Positions 42,140-48,832 of a stretch of DNA of 64,000 nucleotides are shown here, piece by piece. Source of the DNA: an uncultured Eggerthellaceae bacterium (GTDB lineage Bacteria; Actinomycetota; Coriobacteriia; Coriobacteriales; Eggerthellaceae). Position 1 is the stretch's first letter, and the number at the start of each line of letters is the position of its first letter. The notes under the pieces are model-generated. The model saw nothing but the letters and a program-made list of their open reading frames with translations. It made no database searches and had not been told where the DNA came from. Position numbers and translations under genes: made by a program. The DNA lies in assembly GCA_934668515.1 (NCBI GenBank), contig CAKUNS010000002.1, positions 1 to 64,000 of the forward strand. Direction: 5' to 3'.

Positions 42140-42904
42140 ATGGCGAACAATAAGAACGTGAAGATCCCCGAAGCGGGACAGTGGCCCGACAAGCTGCTTG
42201 TTCCGGCGCTGATCGCGGGACTTGTGCTTACCACCGTGGGCTTTTTGCTGGCGTTTTTGTGGGTAGGGCCGGTTAACGGCGCCGCGGTGAACGGGTTCGC
42301 CCTTATCGGCGGTCGCATGGTCACCAACATCCAGCTGCTTTCGCAGAAGATCTTCTACTTCCACATGCCGGTGGCTATCACCTCGTTCGTGCTGATGGGT
42401 TTTGCGGGGTATTACGCCGTCCGCTTCCTTATGACGAAGAACCAGCGTTTCGACACCTGCTCGCGCGTTGCGCTTGAGGGGTCGCTGCTGTTCATTATCA
42501 TGACCATGTTCACGGGCGACCTGTGGACCCGTTTCGAGTGGGGCGTATGGTGGACGTGGGACCCCAGGCTTACCACGTACCTTATCCTGATGCTCATCGT
42601 CATTGCATGCTTTGTGCTGCGTAATTCCATCGACGAGCCTGAGCGTCGCGCGACGTATTGCGCGGTTATCACTATCATCGCGTTCGCTGACGTGCCTATT
42701 TGCATGATGATCACGCGCTTGATCCCGTCGAGCCTTCATCCCGTGGTAACTCGCGAGGGCGGTATGACGGGCGACATGGCCATCACGCTCGCGCTTATCG
42801 TCGTCGGCATGCTGCTTATCGGGTTCGCGTTGTACCGCACGCGCTTCCGTCAGCTTCGCGTTGCCGAGCGAATCCAATCCGTCACTGACCAGCTTGAAGA
42901 CTAA
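42140..42904 (+). CDS. ccmC: haem delivery protein CcmC
   Basis: CcmC loads haem onto CcmE at the outer face of the cytoplasmic membrane. The 254-residue, six-helix protein has the WWD motif WGVWWTWDPRLT between helices 3 and 4 and the two axial histidines expected for this family, in KIFYFHMPVA and SSLHPVV. AGGAG lies just before the ATG. ccmD follows after 11 bases. The order ccmC-ccmD is preserved, but ccmC lies after ccmF and ccmAB rather than between ccmB and ccmD as in the E. coli ccmABCDEFGH operon. Confidence 0.94.
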   Translation: MANNKNVKIPEAGQWPDKLLVPALIAGLVLTTVGFLLAFLWVGPVNGAAVNGFALIGGRMVTNIQLLSQKIFYFHMPVAITSFVLMGFAGYYAVRFLMTKNQRFDTCSRVALEGSLLFIIMTMFTGDLWTRFEWGVWWTWDPRLTTYLILMLIVIACFVLRNSIDEPERRATYCAVITIIAFADVPICMMITRLIPSSLHPVVTREGGMTGDMAITLALIVVGMLLIGFALYRTRFRQLRVAERIQSVTDQLED

Positions 42905-42915
42905 GGGGAACGAAC

Positions 42916-43116
42916 ATGGATCCTATTTTGCAAGAGATTTACAGCACCGTCGTTCCGTCCGCGCCGTTTTTGATCGCGGCCTATGCGCTTCTGTGGGCGG
43001 CGCTTTTGGTGTACGTCATCGTCATGCAGCGCGGCCTTAAGAATTCTGAGAAGCGTTTGGATCTGCTGGAAGCCGAGTTAGCTTCGAAGAAGCTAAACGA
43101 CAGCTTCCAGAACTGA
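42916..43116 (+). CDS. ccmD: CcmD-like small membrane protein
   Basis: This is a 66-residue single-span protein. A short extracytoplasmic N-terminus precedes one helix (about 17-37, APFLIAAYALLWAALLVYVIV), followed by a charged cytosolic coiled stretch (QRGLKNSEKRLDLLEAELASKK). The position directly after ccmC, the size and topology match CcmD, which holds the CcmABC-CcmE complex together; sequence conservation in this family is low. AAGGGGAA lies upstream of the ATG. Its last 16 codons fall in the first unit of a tandem hairpin repeat that continues past the stop codon. Confidence 0.8.
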   Translation: MDPILQEIYSTVVPSAPFLIAAYALLWAALLVYVIVMQRGLKNSEKRLDLLEAELASKKLNDSFQN

Positions 43117-43240
43117 AGCCGAGCTCGCTTCGAAGAAGTGAGGCGACAGCTTCCGGAGTTAAAGCCGAGCTCGCTTCGAAGAAGTGAGGCGACAGCTTCC
43201 GGAGTTAAAGCCGAGCTCGCTTCGAAGAGCTCAACTTCCG
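43069..43240 (+). repeat. three tandem 46-nt hairpin repeats plus partial copy spanning the ccmD end
   Basis: Units begin near 43070, 43116 and 43162, with a partial unit from 43208. Unit 1 lies in ccmD codons; units 2 and 3 are identical to each other. Each folds as an outer stem (GAAGC/GCTTC, or AAGC/GCTT in unit 3), then CGAG, then an inner stem (TTAGCTT/AAGCTAA in unit 1; CTCGCTT/AAGTGAG with one G.T in units 2 and 3; loop CGAAG), then CGACA. This is the same architecture as the two hairpins at 10236-10336. Confidence 0.85.
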
Positions 43241-43380
43241 GCCGCTAAATTCGCGCTGAAACCGAAAATCAAGCTCAAGTAACGGTAGCGGAGCCGTTTG
43301 CCCGTGCGGCGAGCGGCTCTGCTTGTCCGTGGTATCCTGAGACAGTTACTTTGACATCCAACGAACCGAAAGGGAATCGT

Positions 43381-44193
43381 ATGAAGGCACTTATTCCTGC
43401 AGCCGGTTTGGGCACGCGCTTCCTGCCCGCCACTAAGGCTCAGCCGAAGGAAATGCTCCTGGTCGTTGACAGGCCGGTCATTCAATACGTCGTCGAAGAA
43501 GGCCTTGCCTCTGCCGCCGACGAAGTCGTCATTATCAACAGCCACTCCAAGAAGGCCATCGAGGATCACTTCACCCCCGATCCCGAGCTGGTTGCCACGC
43601 TGCGCGCTCGCGGCAAGGACACGTATGCCGACGAGGTCGAGCGCGTTGGCAACATGAACGTCAGCTACGTGTACCAGGAAGAGGCCCTTGGTCTTGGCCA
43701 TGCTATCCATTGCGCCGCTGAAAAGACCGGCGACGAGCCCTTCTACGTGCTGCTGGGCGACGTCATCGTCCCCGACAACAAGATGCTTCCGCGCATGCAG
43801 GAAGTCTCCGACGCGCACGGTGGTGCCAGTGTCATCGCCGTCATGCCCGTCCCCGACGATCAGGTTCACCGTTTCGGCATCATCGCCGGTTCCGAGGTTT
43901 CCGAGAACGTTTGGAAGGTTGACTCACTGGTCGAGAAGCCTGCTTTGGAAGACGCTCCCTCTAACCTGGCCGTCTTCGGCCGCTATCTGCTGTCTCCGCG
44001 CGTTATGGAGCTTCTGGCTACCGTGAAGCCCGGTGTTGGCGGCGAGATCCAGCTTACCGACGCTCTTGATGAGGTTCTGAAGGAAGAAGAGATGTACGCG
44101 CTCGTCATCGATCCTTCCGACGGCTTCGACACCGGCACCGTTGCCAGCTGGCTCGAGACGAACAACATCCTTTTCCAGCGTAAGAACTCGTAA
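43381..44193 (+). CDS. galU: UTP-glucose-1-phosphate uridylyltransferase
   Basis: GalU makes UDP-glucose for cell-surface polysaccharides and glycolipids. The 270-residue product has the nucleotidyltransferase signature AAGLGTRFLPATKAQPKEMLLVVDRPVIQYVVEE at residues 6-39. LGLGHAIHCA and LLGDVIV (metal-binding Asp) follow, then the sugar-binding VEKP and GGEIQLTDAL segments. It is slightly shorter than E. coli GalU but complete. The ATG at 43381 has AAAGGGAA upstream. A small gap separates it from the downstream methyltransferase-like gene. Confidence 0.95.
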   Translation: MKALIPAAGLGTRFLPATKAQPKEMLLVVDRPVIQYVVEEGLASAADEVVIINSHSKKAIEDHFTPDPELVATLRARGKDTYADEVERVGNMNVSYVYQEEALGLGHAIHCAAEKTGDEPFYVLLGDVIVPDNKMLPRMQEVSDAHGGASVIAVMPVPDDQVHRFGIIAGSEVSENVWKVDSLVEKPALEDAPSNLAVFGRYLLSPRVMELLATVKPGVGGEIQLTDALDEVLKEEEMYALVIDPSDGFDTGTVASWLETNNILFQRKNS

Positions 44194-44232
44194 CGATCGC
44201 TATCTGATTTTTCGCGTGCAAAGGAGCCGTTC

Positions 44233-45120
44233 ATGCCGGATATCGCACTCCGTTTCAACAAGGACATGCTGACGTTGTCGACGCCCGTTCAAAACGCGCT
44301 CGCGCGTCAGGGTGTCGATGTCGATGCTGATCTTGAATACCAGCTTCTGATGGAGCCCGAGGCCATTGTCGATGCCCTTCGCCTTGAAGCTGCTGCGGGC
44401 GCCCAGTGTCTGGTTGTGCCCACCGAGGGCATCACCGCCGCGCGTTTGTCTCACAAGCGCATGGAAGGCAAGGCTCATGACCTGTCGCACGCCGCTTGCG
44501 TTTGCGCCAACGAGGTGAAGCCCCAGCACGTCATCGCCGCGATCGGCCCCAGCGGTTTGCCCATCGATCCTTCGTCGAAGGCGTCGCTCAACGAGAACCG
44601 CGCGCAATACGCCGACGCCGCCAGGGCATTCCAGGGCGAGGCGTTCGACGCCTTCCTTCTTGACGGCTTCACGCGCAAGGAAGACCTGATGTGCGCGCTT
44701 ATGGGCCTTGCCCAGGTGGGCGACACCTCGGTGCTCGCTTCGGTCGTCGTTGATTCCGATGGCGTTACCCCGCGCGGCGACACCATCGAGGACATGTGCG
44801 CGCTCATGCAGGAATACGGTGCAAGTGTCGTTGGCTTCTCCACGTCTGCGGCGCCTGTCGTCGCGGCTAAGCTGGTCCGCCGTGCCGCTTCGGCGTGCAG
44901 TCTTCCTATTTTGGTTCAGCTTAACGTGCGCGAGGTCAACCCCCGTCAATTCGAGGCCACCGATCAAAACCCGTACTACCGCCCTGACGAGATGGTCACC
45001 GCGGCAGCGCACCTTCATGCTGCGGGCGCTCAGTTCATTCGCGCCATCGGCGCGGCAACTCCGTCTTATACGGGCGCCATCGCCGCAACCACTGGCGGTC
45101 TTGACGTGCGTCTTTCCTAG
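44233..45120 (+). CDS. homocysteine S-methyltransferase-like protein lacking the zinc cysteines
   Basis: The 295-residue protein follows the homocysteine S-methyltransferase TIM barrel (Pfam S-methyl_trans) from end to end: EPEAIVDALRLEAAAGAQCLVVPTEGI, AAIGPSGLPI, FDAFLLDGFTRKEDLMCAL and a final AGAQFIRAIGAATPSYTGAIAA. In active members three cysteines bind zinc: one in the G-N-C strand motif and a pair in GGCCGTTP. Here the corresponding positions read GFSTS (201-205) and GAATP (273-277), so all three ligands are gone. It therefore should not catalyse zinc-dependent methyl transfer to homocysteine and may be a pseudoenzyme or a protein with another function. AAGGAG lies seven bases before the ATG at 44233. 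Confidence 0.75.
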   Translation: MPDIALRFNKDMLTLSTPVQNALARQGVDVDADLEYQLLMEPEAIVDALRLEAAAGAQCLVVPTEGITAARLSHKRMEGKAHDLSHAACVCANEVKPQHVIAAIGPSGLPIDPSSKASLNENRAQYADAARAFQGEAFDAFLLDGFTRKEDLMCALMGLAQVGDTSVLASVVVDSDGVTPRGDTIEDMCALMQEYGASVVGFSTSAAPVVAAKLVRRAASACSLPILVQLNVREVNPRQFEATDQNPYYRPDEMVTAAAHLHAAGAQFIRAIGAATPSYTGAIAATTGGLDVRLS

Positions 45121-45136
45121 TTCGTGAGGTGCGCGT

Positions 45137-45421
45137 ATGGGCGAATTCATGAGCGATTTTCAAACGAACACGACGCGCAGCGAGTCGTACGGTGCCCTTC
45201 AGGACATCGTCGACTCGCTTTTCGTGAATAAGGGGCCGCTTGACGAGGTTCGCCGTCTCGATGTCATCGTCGCTGGCGAATCGGGCGACCTTCCCGCCGA
45301 CCTGCAGGAAGTCATCGCGCTTCTGCCGCCGGGAAATTATTCGCGTCAGCGCCTGTGCGACCAGCTGAACTCGTCGATCGGCGGTCACGCATGGGGCCAG
45401 GTGTACGGAACGGTGGAATAG
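45137..45421 (+). CDS. small protein of unknown function
   Basis: This 94-residue soluble protein is not recognised. It is acidic in its N-terminal half (QDIVDSLFVNKGPLDEVRRLDVIVAG), then DLPADLQEVIALLPPGNYSRQRLCDQLNSSIGGHAWGQVYGTVE, which looks like a compact helical domain with a conserved-looking C-terminal GGHAWGQVYG. GAGGTG lies six bases before the ATG. It starts 16 bases after the methyltransferase-like gene and ends one base before mscS, so it is probably in an operon with both. Confidence 0.65.
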   Translation: MGEFMSDFQTNTTRSESYGALQDIVDSLFVNKGPLDEVRRLDVIVAGESGDLPADLQEVIALLPPGNYSRQRLCDQLNSSIGGHAWGQVYGTVE

Positions 45422-45422
45422 C

Positions 45423-46232
45423 ATGCAGGATGTGTTGGGCTTCTTCGAGAGGGTGACCGCCTCGGAGTTCGCTGGAACGGTGATCACCGCGGTCGTCATT
45501 CTTGCCGCAACGGCAATTTGCGTTCGCGTTGCTACGCGCTTGATCAGGGGGTTCGTCAAGCATAGCGGCCATGACCTGCCGTCTAGCTCGATCTTCGTCA
45601 ATATTGCTCGCGCGACAATTTGGCTGATCGGCTTCAGCTTGCTGTTGTCCACGTGCTTCGGCATCGATGTCAGCGCGCTTGTCGCTGCGCTGGGCGTTGG
45701 CGGCATTGCCGTGTCGCTTGGCTTCAGGGACACCATTTCCAACCTCATCGGCGGGTTGCAGGTGTCGATGCTCGGCATTGTGGCGCCGGGCGACAACATC
45801 GCCGTGGGCTCGTTGAAGGGCATCGTTCAGGACGTCACATGGCGTCAAACCGTGGTGCGCGCAGGCGACGGCCATGACGTGGTCGTTCCCAACTCGGTCA
45901 TCAATGCGCAGACCATCGAGAAATTCCCGCCGGTGAACGTCGTTCGCGTTCCCGTTTCGCTTGCCACGGACGGGCGCGATTTGGATGAGGTTGCCAAGGC
46001 GGTCGAAAGCAAAGCCAGCGCGGCTGCGCACGGAGCCGGCGCGGTTACCCGCGAGCCTCGCTTGCTTTTCACGGGAATCAGCGAAATGGCTGTGAACGGC
46101 GTCCTGACGTATGAGATGGAGCAGACGGAAACCGTGTCCGCCGCCACTGATGCCATCATTCGCTCGATCGCGCCGTATGCGCGCAATTCATTCAAGGAAG
46201 CATCGGCTGAAGATACCGCTCAGAAGCCCTGA
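45423..46232 (+). CDS. MscS-family mechanosensitive ion channel
   Basis: Small-conductance mechanosensitive channels release solutes on osmotic downshock. The 269-residue protein has about three membrane helices (14-36, 62-82 and the pore helix). The pore-lining stretch is VSALVAALGVGGIAVSLGFRDTISNLIGG, the Ala/Gly-rich TM3 signature. A beta domain follows (VAPGDNIAVGSLKGIVQDVTWRQTVVRAGDGHDVVVPNSVINAQ) and then a C-terminal alpha/beta domain. It is near MscS length. It follows the small unknown gene by one base without a clear ribosome site, so it is probably coupled. Confidence 0.9.
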   Translation: MQDVLGFFERVTASEFAGTVITAVVILAATAICVRVATRLIRGFVKHSGHDLPSSSIFVNIARATIWLIGFSLLLSTCFGIDVSALVAALGVGGIAVSLGFRDTISNLIGGLQVSMLGIVAPGDNIAVGSLKGIVQDVTWRQTVVRAGDGHDVVVPNSVINAQTIEKFPPVNVVRVPVSLATDGRDLDEVAKAVESKASAAAHGAGAVTREPRLLFTGISEMAVNGVLTYEMEQTETVSAATDAIIRSIAPYARNSFKEASAEDTAQKP

Positions 46233-46243
46233 TTTCGGGCATG

Positions 46244-46417
46244 AAAAATCCCGCCCCCCTGCCCGCAGGGTGAACCCACCTTAAGTTAAGGTGGGTGCTC
46301 GCAGCTTGCTTCCTGGCTTTCGTGTCAACAGACGCGAATCCCCATTTCACAGGCGATTAGAGCTCCCTGAGAAAGAATGTCGGTCCACCACAAAAAGCGG
46401 CATTGGGAACGGGACCA
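46244..46417 (-). ncRNA. ssrS: probable 6S RNA
   Basis: On the minus strand, about 174 nt fold into a rod. The 5' end (TCCCGTTCCC, from 46414) pairs over 10 bp with GGGGGGCGGGA near the 3' end, and TGCCGC pairs with GCGGGCA. Five Ts follow directly (46248-46244). Inside the central region lies a perfect 11-bp hairpin, ACCCACCTTAA and its complement with a one-base loop, followed by GGGTTCACCCTGCGG. The 3' half closely matches the layout of E. coli 6S RNA (hairpin, then GGGUUACAGCCUGCGG). The gene next to rarA fits the Gram-positive 6S neighbourhood as I recall it. TAGTGT at 46429-46424 could be the -10. 6S RNA binds RNA polymerase-sigma A as an open-promoter mimic. Confidence 0.68.
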
Positions 46418-46437
46418 ACTAGTACACTATCCCTGCG

Positions 46438-46467
46438 TTGATGCGAAATAAAGTCTTGACTTAGATT
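46438..46467 (+). promoter_or_regulatory. candidate promoter of rarA
   Basis: TTGATG (46438-46443), an 18-bp spacer and TAGATT (46462-46467) lie about 105 bases before the rarA ATG. Together with the minus-strand 6S promoter this makes the 46418-46571 gap a divergent promoter region. Confidence 0.45.
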
Positions 46468-46571
46468 TTGTCGTGCTGTTTCGTTTTCAGTGCGGCATCG
46501 CATTTTTCGGTTGCCGCATTTCAGGCACGAAAACGCGCTGAAACGCCCCTCGCAAACCAGAAGGCTTCTCC

Positions 46572-47993
46572 ATGGATACTCTATTTACCGAAATGGAAAA
46601 TGCTCAAAAATCGAAGGTCGCGCCCCTGGCTGTTCGTATGAGACCGGCGTCCCTTGACGATCTTGTGGGGCAGTCCGAAGCGGTGGGGCCGGGCAGTTGG
46701 CTTCGCTCCGCCATACAGAACGACACCTTAAGCTCGGTCATCCTGTTCGGGCCGGCGGGAACGGGCAAGACGTCCATCGCTCACATCATTGCCGAGAGCA
46801 CCGCCGCCACGTTCGTGGAAGTGTCGGCCATTGGCGGAACCGTTTCCGACCTGCGTCGTGAGATCGCCGCTGCCGAGACGCGCTTGCTGCAGGGTAGGCG
46901 AACCATCCTGTTCGTTGATGAGATCCATCGTTTCAATCGCGCGCAGCAGGACTCGCTTCTTCATGCCGTCGAGAACCGCACGGTTGTCCTTATCGGCGCC
47001 ACCACCGAGAACCCTTATTTCGAGGTGAATTCCGCCCTGATCTCACGTTCGCGCATCGTCGAGCTGGGGCATCTTTCCGATTCCGACATCGCCGAGCTTA
47101 TTTCCCGTGCGCTCATCGACGAGCGCGGCTTGGCGGGGAAGTACGAGCTTGCGCCCGACGCCCTTGACGCGTTGGTTGTCATGGCTGGCGGCGACGCGCG
47201 CTCGGCTTTGACGTCGCTTGAGCTTTCCGCTGGTATGGTTTCGCCCGGCATCAAGGATGCCCCTGCTCTGATCGGCGCTAAGGTCGTCGAAACGGCCAAC
47301 CCCCATCGCGGCTTGCCGTACGACAAGAACAAGGACATGCACTACGACATCATCTCCGCGTTCATCAAGTCGATGCGCGGCAGCGATCCCGATGCGGCCT
47401 TGTACTGGCTTGCCCGCATGATCGACGGCGGCGAGGATTCGAAATTCATCGCACGTCGCATCTTCATCTGCGCATCCGAGGATGTGGGCAACGCCGACCC
47501 GCAGGCTCTTTTAGTGGCGGAGGCCGCGTTCAAGTCGGCTGAGGTCATCGGCTATCCCGAATGCGCTTTGAACTTGGCTCAGGCTGCAACGTACGTTGCG
47601 CTGGCTCCGAAGAGCAACGCCGCTTCGGCTGGTTATTTCGCGGCATTGGCCGAGGTTCGCAAGGGCCCCGTCCGCGAGGTTCCCAGCTATTTGCGCGACC
47701 GTCATCGTCCCGGCTCCGAGAATTACGGCACCTACCGCTATCCGCACGACTACCCCGGCGGGTGGGTCGATCAGCGTTATCTTCCCGAGGGCTTGGAGCG
47801 CGGTGCGTTCTATCACCCCACCGACCGTGGTTGGGAGGCTTATCGCGTCGATTCGACCGCAGGTGACCGAGCGGGTCGCATCGATTTGGGGTCCAATGCC
47901 AAGGATGGCAAGAAGGGTCATCCTCAGCCGAAGAGCACCTGGGAGAAAATCCACGACGATGCGGGAAAGCCCCTTCCGAACAACGGGAAATAG
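46572..47993 (+). CDS. rarA: replication-associated recombination ATPase RarA/MgsA
   Basis: RarA is a clamp-loader-like AAA+ ATPase that acts at stalled forks and interacts with SSB. The 473-residue product has the family-specific start (PLAVRMRPASLDDLVGQ), Walker A GPAGTGKTS with Lys66, Walker B FVDEIHRFN (Asp116), sensor 1 GATTENPYFEVN and arginine-finger region ALISRSRIVEL. A C-terminal tetramerisation domain carries KDMHYDIISAFIKSMRGSDPDAALYWLARMIDGGED. A ~40-residue Lys/Gly-rich tail is added. A probable 6S RNA lies upstream on the opposite strand. Confidence 0.95.
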   Translation: MDTLFTEMENAQKSKVAPLAVRMRPASLDDLVGQSEAVGPGSWLRSAIQNDTLSSVILFGPAGTGKTSIAHIIAESTAATFVEVSAIGGTVSDLRREIAAAETRLLQGRRTILFVDEIHRFNRAQQDSLLHAVENRTVVLIGATTENPYFEVNSALISRSRIVELGHLSDSDIAELISRALIDERGLAGKYELAPDALDALVVMAGGDARSALTSLELSAGMVSPGIKDAPALIGAKVVETANPHRGLPYDKNKDMHYDIISAFIKSMRGSDPDAALYWLARMIDGGEDSKFIARRIFICASEDVGNADPQALLVAEAAFKSAEVIGYPECALNLAQAATYVALAPKSNAASAGYFAALAEVRKGPVREVPSYLRDRHRPGSENYGTYRYPHDYPGGWVDQRYLPEGLERGAFYHPTDRGWEAYRVDSTAGDRAGRIDLGSNAKDGKKGHPQPKSTWEKIHDDAGKPLPNNGK

Positions 47994-48161
47994 CCTTTCG
48001 GTTGGCGCGGTACCGAGGCAACTTGCATGCCGATTCCCCTTCAAGGCTCCCCGCCGGCGACTGCGCGCCACAACGTTTTGCGATGTGTGGCGTGACGCGC
48101 TTAGACGGTAGATGAAAAAGGAAACGAAGGCGTAGCACGTGCGAATTGACGCCTTTTCGCA

Positions 48162-48170
48162 TGCTATAGT
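48162..48170 (+). promoter_or_regulatory. extended -10 promoter of the DUF948-like gene
   Basis: TGC-TATAGT is an extended -10 element 28 bases before the ATG at 48198. A TTGACG at 48146 is too close (13 bp) to act as a normal -35. Confidence 0.5.
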
Positions 48171-48197
48171 TGTCCCCGTAGAACAAGGAGGTTTCCC

Positions 48198-48815
48198 ATG
48201 GACATCAACATGATCCTAACCGTGGTTTTCATTTGCGTCGGCATCGCGCTGATCATTTTCCTTATCGAGCTCGTTCGCACCGTGCGTAGCGCTCGCACGA
48301 CCATCGACAACGTGCAGAAGCAGCTTGAGCCTACGCTCGCCCATGTCGAGCAGATCACCAATGAGATCAAGCCGGCCATTGCCAAGGTCGATCCGTTGAT
48401 GGACCGCGTTTCGCTTACCATCGACGCCGCGAATCTCGAGATGATGCGCGTCGATCAGATCCTCGAAGATGTCACCGCCATCACCGACACCGCCTCAAAC
48501 GCTATCGAGGCCGTTGACAACGTGGCCAATGCGCCGCTTGAGCTGATGAACAACGTTTCCAGCAAAGTCCGCAAGGTTTTGAAGCCCAAGGCCGCAAGTG
48601 ACGAGGCGCAGATGCTCGAGCAGCAGCGCGTTGCCGCGGCGAAGGCCCTTGACGAGCTTCGTGCTGCCGAGAAGGAGACGGGCCTTACCGGCGCCGCCTC
48701 TGCTCAGGTTGAGGGCGCGGCTCCTGCAGCTGCGGCTCCTGCAGTCGAAGCTACTGACGCGAAGGCCGCGGATGAAAACGCGTACTTCACGTACGAGGCC
48801 ACTTCGAGCAAATAG
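48198..48815 (+). CDS. membrane-anchored coiled-coil protein (DUF948-like)
   Basis: This 205-residue protein has one N-terminal membrane helix (about 5-25, MILTVVFICVGIALIIFLIEL) and a long amphipathic coiled coil with heptads such as IDNVQKQLEPTLAHVEQITNEIKPAIAKVDPLMDRV (about 30-140). This is the arrangement of DUF948 proteins, which are general-stress or envelope-associated in Firmicutes. The C-terminal 70 residues are Ala/Glu/Pro-rich low complexity. AAGGAGG, a perfect ribosome site, lies six bases before the ATG, so strong expression is expected. It precedes an AI-2E-family exporter by 17 bases and is likely in its operon. Confidence 0.8.
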   Translation: MDINMILTVVFICVGIALIIFLIELVRTVRSARTTIDNVQKQLEPTLAHVEQITNEIKPAIAKVDPLMDRVSLTIDAANLEMMRVDQILEDVTAITDTASNAIEAVDNVANAPLELMNNVSSKVRKVLKPKAASDEAQMLEQQRVAAAKALDELRAAEKETGLTGAASAQVEGAAPAAAAPAVEATDAKAADENAYFTYEATSSK

Positions 48816-48832
48816 CGCGAAGGCGATAGCGC

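Noticed and set aside
43069..43240. Short CRISPR array
   Set aside because: The 46-bp units are contiguous without unique spacers, the first unit is coding, and no cas genes are present.
44233..45120. Naming the barrel protein as an active homocysteine S-methyltransferase (mmuM/metH-like)
   Set aside because: All three zinc cysteines expected for activity are missing.
46261..46300. Terminal inverted repeat of an insertion sequence (palindrome ACCCACCTTAA and its complement)
   Set aside because: No transposase or second copy is present, and the palindrome fits better as an internal hairpin of the probable 6S RNA.
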